A DNA stretch of 64,000 nucleotides, from assembly GCA_015847255.1 (NCBI GenBank), contig JADLZK010005828.1:310001-374000 (forward strand). Reading direction: 5' to 3'. The notes beneath the pieces were generated by a model, which had not been told where the DNA came from, did not search any database, and was given only the letters and a program-made list of their open reading frames with translations. Made by a program: the position numbers and the translations under genes. Positions within the stretch are counted from its first letter, which is position 1. The number at the start of each line of letters is the position of its first letter. This DNA comes from Hyparrhenia diplandra (taxonomy: Eukaryota > Streptophyta > Magnoliopsida > Poales > Poaceae). This document shows positions 43,771-54,964 of the stretch, one piece after another.

Positions 43771-46700
43771 GTCTTTCTAGAGATTGTGGAGTTTAGTGCG
43801 GTAATCATGAAGCCTCCAAATGTCCGAACTATCATCATCAAGCCTGTTTTTTTTTTTTGACAATATCATCAAGCCTCCTATTGCCTCAACTATCAACAAT
43901 TGCGGACTCAAACAGGTCACAAAGTGCCAAGCTTCCAATCTTCCTTCTCCTGTTTTGACAAAAGAGCGCCTCGATACCCTCAAGGGTTAGCTCACCTCTG
44001 TTGACGAGAATCCTATCAGCCTCATGAACCTGTGGGTGATCTCGGGGGCTTCGGGAGGCATGGTAGCTGAGAAGACGTCGACCAATCTTCGATGGAAGAA
44101 GCTAGAAGCTATCATAGATCTGCAAATGGCACATGAGTGCTTAAGCCAAGCAGCTTAAAAGCTACGAATATATATCTGCAAAGAACAATTCAAAGCTGGT
44201 TCAGGAACATTGGATAACCATATTAGCAAGTTCTGCCACAAAATGAAATTAGCTTTATATGAATCCCAATACGAGAGCGTGATTTTACTATCAAACAATA
44301 CCGTGAGTATCCTAGTAAAATAATAATGAATGAATAAAAAAGGAAAAATATTTCATTACTAATGCATGCATGATTTGAAAAGCTTGGTGCCTTTGGTGTT
44401 ACTATTAAAGTAATATACTACATTAGTACTAAATAAGTGGATATAGTCGCAGTTAGGTTTCAAAATGTTGGCAAGCCGTCCTCTTCATCCAGCTTGTCAG
44501 CCCCTCATCAACTTAATGAATTATTCCATTTCCAAAGAAGTGCATATGTTATGAAGGTAATACATATATCACTCAGCAAAAGTGATTCTGCAACAATCAC
44601 ATGAATCATATATCACCATCTATATATGTTTTCTTCTGCAATTATTTAACACCAAGAAACACAGGAACAACAGTACAAGTAGATGACTATTTCTACGAGG
44701 AATCTATTCATATGGATCCACCTTATCAAGTCATGATTCAGAGGTCATTAATTACAATTTACAATTTGTAACGGCTCAGACCGACCAACAATTTACAATT
44801 TACTATGTTATTACTTTTGAGACAACAAAAATCAGAACATTTTCCTTAAACTGAGTGAGTATATTTAGTTTAGTTGCTCAGAAGTACGGTTGAAAAAGAT
44901 TACGTATCCTTTTTTTTAGTGTGTGGAACTTGACAAATTTTGCACCAGCAATATTCTACATATAATCTAGATGGTCAGGCAGAAACAAAAGGCTGACCCT
45001 GTCCTGGGTGCTGGGCTATGGCCACATCCCCTGTGACGTGATTTTCAAGCTCTACCTCCAAAAGGGGTTAAGCAAGAACCTCAAAAATAATAAAAAAAAA
45101 AAAAAAAAACAATCTAGAACAAGCTTCTGAGTAATACCTTCGGTTTTCATTGATGAAAGTAGGGAAAAAAAAATAGATATATATGGTTCTGTATTTTAGG
45201 ATGGAGAAGAAAAAGAAATTACATGTTCCAGTTACTTGGTTCTGAGTCAGTCTGCAACAAGAAAAAAAATCATCCCATCATCAACCTGGGACTGAAAAAA
45301 TTCCATGAATAATCTTCCAGTATAGTGCTATCTGGACCCTTAATGATGAATATATTTCTGTCAAAAAATGGTGAACATATGAGTATACATATGTGTCCTA
45401 CAAACAAACAGATAACATGCCCTTCCAATTGTTAGCAGATGAATGGTGAAGCTACTGATTAAATCTCAATTAAGTGTGCTTCATGATTCTGTCACGCAGA
45501 CCCTTCTACGCAGCAAATCAGAGGTATTAGGTTCAGAAAAGCATAAACTTAACTGACCTATCGCTATTTTTACCGCATACGAAACCAAGGCCTCCCTTTT
45601 CATCCCTTTTTTATGCTGTAGAGATTTTTACAAATTGAAGTAGATAATGCACAAAATAGTGATAGATGCTTGCAAGCCTTAAAACATTTGCAACTCTGAG
45701 AGAACAAGGCACGTGTTCCTTCACCCTTTCCCTTGCTCCTATTTTCTGTATGCAAGTCCAACACAACCATTCAAATCAATGGTTGAACAACAGATGGTTT
45801 AGGTGATGTAGTGAATGACATAACACTCCATTCTAAGGGAGATGGTAGCATGCAAATAAATGGTTCAAAAAAGGATTGGCAAGTAAAAAACAAATTAATA
45901 AATAAATAATGCACTTGAACTTGCAGACAATTAGATGGACGATGAATCTACAAATATAATAGCCTCTATATCCTATTTAGCCAAGAAATTTTTGGTGGTT
46001 CAGTAGTTTTGAAGTTCATAGAGAGCATGCCATCATTGAGCAAATAATAGTATTGATAGACACTGTCCCAATTCCTGTCGATATTAAACAAATTGAAGAT
46101 GGAAATAGAAGGGGTGCAGAGGTGATTCAGTCTGCATAATAACACTGCAAACAAGAAACAGTGGCATAACAATTGGCAAAATGATCAAGTTCTAGACCTG
46201 TAGAATACTTAATAGATGCTTAGATATATACTACAAAGTGGCAGTAGTAAATAATGTATCGTGGAATGTCTGGTATAAATTAGGGATCTTAATGTACAGC
46301 TATTTGTACCATATGTATATATAGAAAAGAAGATTACTGTAGTTTGTACTCGAACAGGCTGATTGTAAAGATTATTTTGAGCTAAAAACTAAGAATCTTC
46401 ATATTGGTATCCATAAACTCAGAAATATTGTCCTACAAATAAATAGTGTAGGAAACTAAAATAATCAGAAAAAGGTCGAAAGTGGTAGTATTTTTTTTTA
46501 ATATTATTGCAATTTGCTCTCTGAACAGGTTTATCATATGGAGATTTCCATGCTGTCTTAAACACGTGAACTACAGGTGATTTCCATGAAAATTAGATAA
46601 CCAAAAGTACTGTACAGCACATTCGCCATGAAGAAACCGCTAAACACATGAACAAGGTGACATGCAGATTTGAATGAAACAAGACCATCAAGATATGGAG

Positions 46701-47114
46701 ATTTGATATTGAAGAGTGACTTTCCATTTAATTGCCATGAGTTTCTATTAAATTGATGAAATTTGTAAATCAGTAAGAAATTGCTGCAAGGCATCATTGA
46801 AAACACAGTATAATTCATTTTAGTTTAATAAAACAATCACAGACAATGAATCATCAAGATCAGCAAGCCTAATCCAGAGATCAGCTCATAACACATCTAG
46901 CTAGCCATATTCTTAATTAACAGACAATTTCAGTACAGGCAAGTGCAAATAAACAAGAATTGAGGGATGGCCGCTTGATTGCTTACTCGAGTACATACAG
47001 GCAGCCTGATCAAGAAAGTGGGCTAGATACTTATATCGAAATGCAGAGGTGAAATCACGGTGGAGCTCATGGATCTTGCAGAAGGTAGGGAGGAGCAGGG
47101 CTCGTATAGCATAC
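43771..47114 (-). other. Possible transcribed locus with few coding signs
   Basis: Apart from one exon-like block at 43996-44119, this 3.3-kb stretch is AT-rich with no long frame. Short poly-A/T tracts occur near 45080-45110. Together with the upstream exon-like blocks at 47115-47430 it may be a spliced minus-strand gene or non-coding RNA, with introns making up most of the length. Confidence 0.3.
43996..44119 (-). CDS. Exon-like block, unidentified gene
   Basis: A 124-base block lies between a good acceptor (CATTTGCAG) and donor (ACAGAG/GTGAGC). One frame is open throughout (SMIASSFFHRRLVDVFSATM, then PPEAPEITHRFMRLIGFSS). I do not recognise the product. Its link to the exon at 47115-47229 is inferred; the two do not join in frame directly, so other exons would be needed. 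Confidence 0.35.
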
Positions 47115-47229
47115 CTCGATCCTGATGAACATGCTGCTGTCCCACAGCCCGATTGCATTGATTTTCAACTAAATCGGCAGCCTCCCTCCCAGATCGAGGT
47201 GTGGCAAGGCTGCCTGAGGGGAACTGCAT
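47115..47229 (-). CDS. Possible first coding exon, unidentified gene
   Basis: The frame MQFPSGSLATPRSGREAADL continues to VHQDR and a donor GATCGAG/GTATGC. Upstream, an acceptor TTTGTGCAG near 47313 and a donor CAAAAACG/GTGAGC near 47407 suggest leader exons. No domain is recognisable. The product may be a small unannotated protein or the leader of a non-coding transcript. Confidence 0.3.
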
Positions 47230-47429
47230 TGGAAGGGCAGTGGGGCTGCCGCACCGCTACAGGGAGGGGCGAGACAAGTGCGTCACCGCCTGCCGCCCGC
47301 GGATACCAACCTGCACAAATCAAATAACGAATTTATCTCCCTGTAATTCCCCCAAATCACTGGTGACATGGAATCAGGAGCAGGGATGCAAATGGGATCC
47401 GCTCACCGTTTTTGAGGCGCCATCGTCGA

Positions 47430-48589
47430 GGAGGATGCAGAGGCCCGGGTGGGGCGAGTTCGCCGGTGCCGAAATTGATTGGTCATCTCCACCGCGAGCA
47501 TGGCGACGACGAGCTGGTGAGAACTGGGGAGGAAGACGGCGCCGGATAGCTTGCGTGCAAGATCGCCCGTGTGGATAGCTAGCCCCGCTCGCCGGTGCGG
47601 AGCTCTGGCGCGTGCTTTGGCGAGTAGCCCTGATGCGAATCGACGATTCGGGAGGGAGAGATGAGGACGAATGTGGGAGCTAGTGGGCGTGCGCGGGCTG
47701 AGATGCTACGGCATGCCGGCCATGAATGGCACGGCGAAGCGCTAGGCAGCGGCGGCCGGCGGTAGGGAGAGGGAACGGACGGGCGCTCCCGGCGGGTCAG
47801 CGAAGACGGACGGGATCTGGAAAATGAAACCGCTGAGAAATCGTGGGCGGTGTGGGAGCTTCGGAGCTGACCTGGTACGCACTGCGCCACTGCCGGCCAG
47901 GAAGAGGAGGAGGGCGGGGAGGCGGCGGCGGCCGGCCGGCCGCGGGTGAGCGCGAGGGAGAAGCACGCGGGCGCAGCTGCGTGATGCCAAATTGCGTGAT
48001 TGGAGGCGGGATCTCGCGTGTGACGGAGAGGTCGCAGGTACAACAAGGACGATGTGAAGCGGGTCCCACCTGTCGGCGCGAGTTTTTTTACCAAGGGGAG
48101 GCGCGGTGTCGCACGAAGGGGAGGTGGCGGACACAAACTTTTACCCGCGAAAAAAAATGTCCCTTTCCGTCCTTATAGGTAGTAAAGACTTCAACAAAGA
48201 TAATAAATAGGCTTAGATTATATGGTAGAGTGCGCGACAATTGTCATATATAACATTAAATTAGTAACGTTAGACATACCATAAAAACTATATTTTTTTA
48301 TAATATATTCATCTCAAGTCAGGAATATTTGTACTATATTTCTATATATTTCTATAAATTCGATCAAACATAAAAAAATAACTTAATATAACTCTAGAAA
48401 TTAATTTATTCAATGATGGATGTAGTATATATGTATCTCATTTTCCCAAATAAATGCACATCTTGAACTTCGAGGAGTCAACTAGTGTTAAAGCAGACCA
48501 AACGTATACAAAGAATATACTAATAGTATTTATGATACCAAATAGACATCACTAGATTAAACACTTCACATATTATTAGAGCACTCACA
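47430..48589. other. GC-rich promoter-like region then AT-rich flank
   Basis: From 47430 to 48140 the sequence is very GC-rich with long Pro/Ser/Arg frames on both strands. This is the expected look of a grass CpG-rich promoter for the minus-strand locus below 47430. From 48180 to 48589 it is AT-rich and shows nothing. Confidence 0.4.
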
Positions 48590-48720
48590 AAGGCAAGACT
48601 CTATGGTAGAGTCTAAAGCCATTAATTACACTACCACGCAGGCAATTTGCCGATGTGGCGAGAATGTTTAATGAAGAGAGAGAAAAAATGAAGACTGTTT
48701 CTTGATAAGACGCCGCGTCT
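48590..48720. mobile_element. Possible small MITE remnant
   Basis: GAGCACTCACAAAGGCAAGA CTCTATGGTAGAGTCTAAAG is related to the sequence at 43145-43275. TAGAGTCTAAAG-type blocks recur in a common grass MITE group. Ends are not resolved. Confidence 0.35.
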
Positions 48721-49440
48721 CACGCTCCTCTCGAGGCCGCAAGAAACCGGGATGACTCAGCGTTGGGGACGGCGGCGTCGAGTCTATCGATGATCCGTAG
48801 ACGGCCGCCCCCTTCGCTCAGCGGCGGCCGGGGTCTTCTCCCGCAGCTCTCCTCCCGCGCGCCATCTCCCGCGTAGATGTGAAGCCGCGCCACCGCTAAA
48901 GTGGCGAGCAGGAAGCCCCCCCCTCCACCCTCGGGTAATCTCCTCCCAATCTCCCGCCAAAGCCTCAAGCGAGGAAGCCCCGCCAAGCATCTCCTCAAAT
49001 CTCCTCAGGCCTTCAATTACATCTCCCCATCCATTGTGACCAAAAAAAATCCCCAAGTCTCAATGAACCGATTGACAAAGACCGATGGACGCCGAGGCAA
49101 AGGCACTCCTAGAACCCATCCTTTGTCCGGTCCGTGATGCTTTGGGACGTGTGATCTGGTTGCTACTGCTGCTGCAACCCATGTTGGTGGCGGAAATCCT
49201 TTTTCGCGTTCGTTCGCGAGTAAAGGAAACTCACGGACGATGGGACAACCGCGGTTTCTATTTTGGGAATAAATAAATCCCACCACTTTCCTTATTTGGT
49301 AAAGCATGTGCTTTTCTTTCCCTTTTCTATTCATTCTCTTTCTTACGCCTTAAGTTACGGTATTTTTTTCATGATTTTTTTTCTTTTTTTAGAGGCATAA
49401 ATCATTCGATGATAGTAGTATAGGGATAGTAATGGGTGGG
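48721..49440. other. Short GC-rich island, no confirmed gene
   Basis: Open frames on both strands (minus-strand MGIFFGHNGWGDVIEGLRRF; plus-strand MDAEAKALLEPILCPVRDAL) lack splice partners or recognisable domains. No gene call is made. Confidence 0.3.
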
Positions 49441-49469
49441 GAGATCAAATAAAAGTAACTTTTATAATA

Positions 49470-50345
49470 GTAATAAGTCATATACATTATAACTTATAAT
49501 GTATAACCTATACTTGTATAACTTATAAAACAACAATAAGACCTAACTACGACATGTACCGGTCCAACATATATGTATAACTTATAGAACATGACAAAAA
49601 GACCAAACAACTTATGAAACAACAATAAGACCTAACTACGACATGTGTTGTCTAACATATATGTATAAATTATATTATATAACTTATAGAACATAATGAG
49701 AAAAGACCAAAACTACAATGTGTAATGTGTAACATATACATATAACTTATAGTGTATAATAGTGTATAATTTATAGAACATACTTGTAAAGACCAAAACT
49801 ACAACGTGTATTGTGTAACATATACATATAACTTATAGTGTATAATTTATAGAACATAACAATAAGATCAAACTATACAAAGACATGTGTTGTCTAACTT
49901 ATACTTTTAACTTATAGTGTATAACTTATAGAACATAACAATAAGACAAATTAGGTGATATAGTGTCTAACATATACATATAACTTATAGTGTATAACTT
50001 ATAGAACATAACAATAAGACCAAACTATAATATGTATTATTTAACTTATATGTATAACTTATAGAACATAACAATAAGACATCCTAACTTATATTGTATA
50101 ACTTATAGAACATAACAGAAATATCAAACTATAAGATGTACTTGTCTAACATATAGTATAACTTATAGTGTATAACTTATAGAACATAACAATAAGACCA
50201 AACTACAAGATGTCTTGTCTAACATATACTTATAACTTATAGTGTATAACTTATAAATCATAAAAGAAAGACCAAAACTACAAAATGTATTGTCTAGCAT
50301 ATACATTATAACTTATAGTGTGCAACTTGTGTTATATTTCATAAG
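49470..50345. repeat. AT-rich tandem repeat, unit about 75-85 bp
   Basis: About ten imperfect copies of a unit with ACTTATAGTGTATAACTTAT AGAACATAACAATAAGACC and CTAACATATACATATAACTT. The ACTTATAGAACATA block recurs near 49576, 49681, 49763, 49849, 49925, 50000, 50060, 50101 and 50177, with spacings mostly 74-86 and some shorter. There is no coding potential. It behaves as a local minisatellite. Confidence 0.85.
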
Positions 50346-52644
50346 TTAATATACATAAATTGCTATTAGAAAAAAAATTTTAAAAAAATAAAATCTTCAA
50401 AACATATTCGAGTGGGATCTAGTTTTATTCATTTCGTCACGTAGAACACACCGGTGCTGACGGAATTAAAAACGGATACACCATTCAAGAGTTATAGCAT
50501 TTTAAAAAAATATTTTGCTTTTTTTTCGCTCATGTCATCGCCGATATAAAGACATGCTCTGAGGTTTCTCAAAAAGGATAAAAGCGGGAATGCATCCTTT
50601 CCTAGATAGGAAAGTTTGCTTGGTCCGATCGTCCTCGCAGCGTTAACGTTCCTCGCGAACGTTCCCGATTTAGCCATCCCCCGTTGGTGGCTGTCTGGCT
50701 GGGACACAGGACACATCATCCGGTCTCGAAGCCGCCGGGAGTGCCCTTATAATAACTATTTAGAGTCTTCCAATGTGAGTGCCCTTATAGTAACTATTTA
50801 GAGATGTAAATGTTAATATTATTTTATATAAATCTAGTCAAACTTGAGATAAGTTGACTCCTCGAGAGTGAGGCATACACTGATTTAGGGATGGGGACAA
50901 TATTATAGAAATGATTTGTTCCTAAAAAGTCCAATGCCCTCTCAATCACGATATTGACAGCCTTGGTTATTATATAGGAGTATAATATTATGCCTATTCT
51001 CAATATTGTTTTAGCTAATCTCACACAAAAATAAAAAATATTGTTTTAGCTAATCTCACACAAAAATAACGAGCATTAAAGATAGAAAAATAGTATTGGC
51101 TCATTGACTAAAGCATAATCCATCGGCTTTGTGCATTTGGCTAAGGGGTGTGATTAGCTGTTGGGGGCTGTATTGATCAAGGACAAAGAGTTAATAATGT
51201 TTGAGAATGTTAAGTTGTCTGGAGAAAAGATAAATCATACTAGAATAGTAAGTACCGTGAAACGTTGAATAGCCTGATATCAAGCCCAATCTACCAAACC
51301 TCTGGGAAATCTGGAGAAGTAAACTGGGGACCTAGAATACTCGGTCCGTAGCGTCAGATCGGCCTTTTGAAGGTGAAAAACTGTGCGTCGCGGTGCCAAT
51401 GCCAACAACGGAGGCTGCGTGCGTGCGTAGCGGACTTGTGTTGCATGCAGCTAGGCCTGGAGAGGAGGACGTGACGTACTGACGCCAAACGTGGGTGGCA
51501 CGGAGGTGGGCTGGCTCAGACCTCAGACTCGGAAACGGAAAGGGGAGATGCGCCAAGGAGGCAACGGCTAGCTCGGTTTGAAGCGCGAAAAGGGACCGCC
51601 CGCCAGCTCAGAGGCAGAGCACGGCACGGCTTGGCATGGACGACTCGGGCTCGCCAGTCGCCACTGATCCGACAAAACCACCGCCCTCGCGAGCGCTTTC
51701 CAGCTGCGAGCCCCACCACCACCGGTCCACCACCACGACACGCACCACCACTCTCCGTCTCGTCGTCCTCCACTCCACCACGCCAAGTCAGAGGAGCGCG
51801 CGGGATGCCGCGCGCTGCGGCACCCGCGCCCGGTGCCAGCGGCCAGCGCCAGTCGGTCGCCATCGGTGTGATTTGCTCGGCTACCGGGGCCAGGCCCGCG
51901 GCCCCGCGCCCACAGTACTAGGCGGCCAGCCAGTTACGCCGCCACGACGATTCGTTTGTCGGTTCCTACTGCTGCCGGACTGGCTACGTATACACCGTAG
52001 ATAATCATGAGGATCAACGACGGAACAGTGGTCTGTCCGTCCAAGTATGGGCGAAAAAGGCCTGCTACGGCTACGCGGTATACGAGCAGAGTGCTGAAAA
52101 CCGCTACTAGCCTACCTGCTAGTAGGAACGCCGTGGCGATTGAAAGCAGTTACGCTACCCCGCCCGGAGCGAGAGTAGGAGGAGTAGGATCATGAGAGTG
52201 CTTTGCTAAAAAAATATGAATGCGGCGATGCTACGAGATCGCGATCGCCTGCACCCGGTACGCCAATGCCCAGCGAGTATAGATAGATAGGTGCTAGATA
52301 CTGTACCGGGGAAGCAGATTTTCGCGCTCGATTGCTACATCAGCACTGGTGGAATTCTATACTGGTAGTAGCACAATTGCACAAACACCATTTCAATGCG
52401 AATTAACCCTGATCTTTGTAGCCATATATCGTGGACTAGTGGACTCGCCATCAATCAATCAATATACAGATCGTGCGTCGTGGTTCATAAATCTCCTCAC
52501 TCCAATACCCAGCCATATCCGGATCCAACAAAAACACATTTCAATGCGAATTAACCCTGATCCCGGTAGCCATTAACGAGCTGCTATAAACCGAAAAAGG
52601 GAGTACCGCTAAAGGCGCTCCACCACGATACAGTACGTACGTAT
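50346..52644. other. Intergenic, mixed composition
   Basis: No gene is supported. 51330-51920 is GC-rich with frames on both strands (Ser/Thr/His-rich) but no domain. A 45-base block with TTTCAATGCGAATTAACCCT is directly repeated at about 52381-52425 and 52527-52573. Confidence 0.4.
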
Positions 52645-52890
52645 TGCCTCCGTCCCAAAAAAAAAAACGACACTTTTGACTTTTCGTAATTCATGGCCAA
52701 TCGGGCTGCCTTATTCAAAAAAAATTTATACAAATTACAAAATAAATAAATAATGCTAAAGTATCTTCAATGATAAAATAAGTCATAACAAAATAAATCA
52801 TATTTATACAACTTTTTTAAATAAGCATTGGATGGCCAAACACGATGTCTAAAAAATAAAAAACGTCATTCTTTTCGGAGACGGAGGGTG
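52645..52890. mobile_element. Stowaway-like MITE upstream of the DUF761 gene
   Basis: Left GCCTCCGTCCCAAAAAA and right TTTTCGGAGACGGAGGGTG are imperfect inverted ends. The element lies about 250 bases before the DUF761 start codon, close enough to overlap its promoter. Confidence 0.7.
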
Positions 52891-53143
52891 TACTATACAT
52901 TACTCTGCCTCCTGGCCTGCTACATAACTTTCTTGTACGCACGATCCAGGGCAGCGGCTGCACAGGAGCCGTGCCGCTGCCGCTGCCGCTGGGCCCCACC
53001 ACCCACCATAAAACCCCCACACCACACCACTCGCACTCCCGCAGCAGCCAACTCGATCAGCCTTCCTTGGCCATTTGAATGTGAGAAAGAGAGGGAAACT
53101 GCCGCCCACCTATCCCTCCGACTATCCGTCGCCGTCGTCGGCC

Positions 53144-53788
53144 ATGCCGAGATCCTCCTCCACCTCCAACCCCGGCTCCGTCTCCAAGCCCATCCTGGGG
53201 AGGGCGATGGCCACGATCCTGGCGCTGCCGCTGACCCCGATCTCCAAGGCCAAGCTAGGCCTGCTCCTCTTCAAGAAGCGCGCCTCCTCGGCGTCCGCCG
53301 CCGCCAGGCGCCGCTGCTACAAGCCGTTCCGCCACTACAACTACGCGTACGTGGGGAGTACCAGTTCTCGCCCTCCCGCTCCCCGCTCCTCCCGGCGCCG
53401 CCACCCGGCGTCACGGCCTGGCGGAGGGCCGCCGCCAAGAGGCGCCGGAGCAGGGCCAGGGTCATCCTCGCCTCCCCTCTTCTGCGGCGGTGACGAGCTC
53501 GACGTCGCCGTGCTCGACGGCCTTCAAGCTCGTCGGGGCGACGCTGCTGAAGCGCGCGGCGGGGATAGGGAGCAGCTGGTGCTCGCCCCGGCTCTCGAGT
53601 GGGGGCGAGACGAGGATGCTATCGACGCCTACAACAACGACGAGGAGCAGGACGAGGAGGAAGAACTGGTGGACTACGGGGAGGAAGGGGACGAGGAAGT
53701 GGATGGCCGCGCGGAGCGCTTCATCCAGCGGTTCTACGAGGAGATGAGGCTCCAGAGGCAGCGGTCGCTGGTCCAGCGCCGACTCTAG
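53144..53788 (+). CDS. DUF761 (cotton-fibre-expressed-type) protein, frame disturbed
   Basis: The single-exon gene starts at MPRSSSTSNPGSVSKP and ends with VDGRAERFIQRFYEEMRLQR before QRSLVQRRL. That ending is the DUF761 motif at the C-terminus, preceded by an acidic Glu/Asp run. N-terminal ATILALPLTPISKAKLGLLL looks like a hydrophobic anchor region. The function of the family is poorly known; members are small plant proteins. One frame is open from start to stop, but the middle of it is atypical. The family motif EYQFSPSRSPLL appears in the next frame, reached if the GGGG at 53353-53356 had one more G. Two further shifts of the same kind, near CCCC 53474-53477 and GGGGG 53601-53605, would bring the frame back. 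A restored protein of 215 residues is inferred. Confidence 0.8.
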   Translation: MPRSSSTSNPGSVSKPILGRAMATILALPLTPISKAKLGLLLFKKRASSASAAARRRCYKPFRHYNYAYVGSTSSRPPAPRSSRRRHPASRPGGGPPPRGAGAGPGSSSPPLFCGGDELDVAVLDGLQARRGDAAEARGGDREQLVLAPALEWGRDEDAIDAYNNDEEQDEEEELVDYGEEGDEEVDGRAERFIQRFYEEMRLQRQRSLVQRRL

Positions 53789-54964
53789 ACACCTTCTCGT
53801 CGTTCCGTCGATTGCTTCCATCGGGTAGACGAATCAGTTGATTGTCGCTGCTATCTTAGCTGCAGTTCAGTTAATCTCTTCGTGTCTTGCATTTGCGTCG
53901 TTCGTGCTACCGTTGTTGTTTTTCTTCTTCTCTCATCATGGGGTAATTCTGTTGTTCGAGTCTCTGGTGAGACATTCGTCTCCCCCTCCTGTCTAGTCTT
54001 ATCTTACTTTTAGTATTCATCACCTATAATCCATCGTTGGTACGTTGCAATTTTTCGCTTTTGTAGTACTGTTTTGAGTTTGTACAATTATTACAAATCA
54101 ATGCGTGCTAGTACCTGTTCCTATTGGCACAAATGGTAATTTTGGATTCAAATTCGTGTTCATGGATGGATTCTTTTAATTCGGAATTGGAATTTGGAAA
54201 GGAGCGGCCACCGGCCAGAGTAGGTGCCAGAGCAAATCATGGAAAATGATCAGAATATATAATGTGGGGATAACAAGTCGAAGAACAATTGACGGTCAGC
54301 TGTCTCGTATCCTGGATAAATTAAGCTAATCGAGGAGTGCCTTTTTGACAGAGTACTGCTTCGAGAACTGGCGCTGATTTGTTCTCTAATTCTTGCCTGT
54401 TTCCTGCCCAGTTATCCTCCACATGACAGTTGACAAGCTGACAAGGTGTACACGTCCAGGAAAAATATATATAAAAAACTAACAATTCCGATTCAATTAG
54501 TGCTAAACTGATTCTATTTCATTTGCAACCACCATGCCACAAGGGTTGAACATGTGGGTTTTGAATTTTCTTGGTTGCATCGAGATTCAGAGTGGGATCC
54601 TAGATCAGAATATGTACTAACATGGGCAAACTAACGGTCTTCCAATTCATGCTTTAGCACTAGTTCCAGCAAAAGGTGCCTTTTTCATCACACACAACAA
54701 AATGTACCCTGGCGTACAATGTTATCAGTTGGGTAAAAGAGGAGCAACGAAAAGGCCACAAAGATTAGGAGACACTTTTAAGCTTTAGCACGTTTTCCAT
54801 TAGACAGAACATACAAAAGGGTAAAACAACCGGGAGGCCCTTCAACCTTACATGACTCTGTACAAAATTTACTGCAGAGAAAAAACAAACATATCTGCAG
54901 TATCTTATTTATCCATAATCATGCGAGCAGAAGTCCAAACATGTCAAAGTCTCACGTAGAGCAG
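53789..54964. other. Intergenic between convergent genes
   Basis: It holds the 3' flank of the DUF761 gene and, at its right side, the 3' flank of the minus-strand TRM-like gene ending at 54965. No frame, repeat or RNA gene stands out. Confidence 0.5.

Noticed and set aside
47579..48136. 185-residue minus-strand frame
   Set aside because: Pro/Ser/Arg-rich composition in a CpG-rich region with overlapping frames on both strands. Treated as promoter-like.
51516..52004. Several 96-122-residue frames on both strands
   Set aside because: Composition-driven, no motif, no consistent splice sites.
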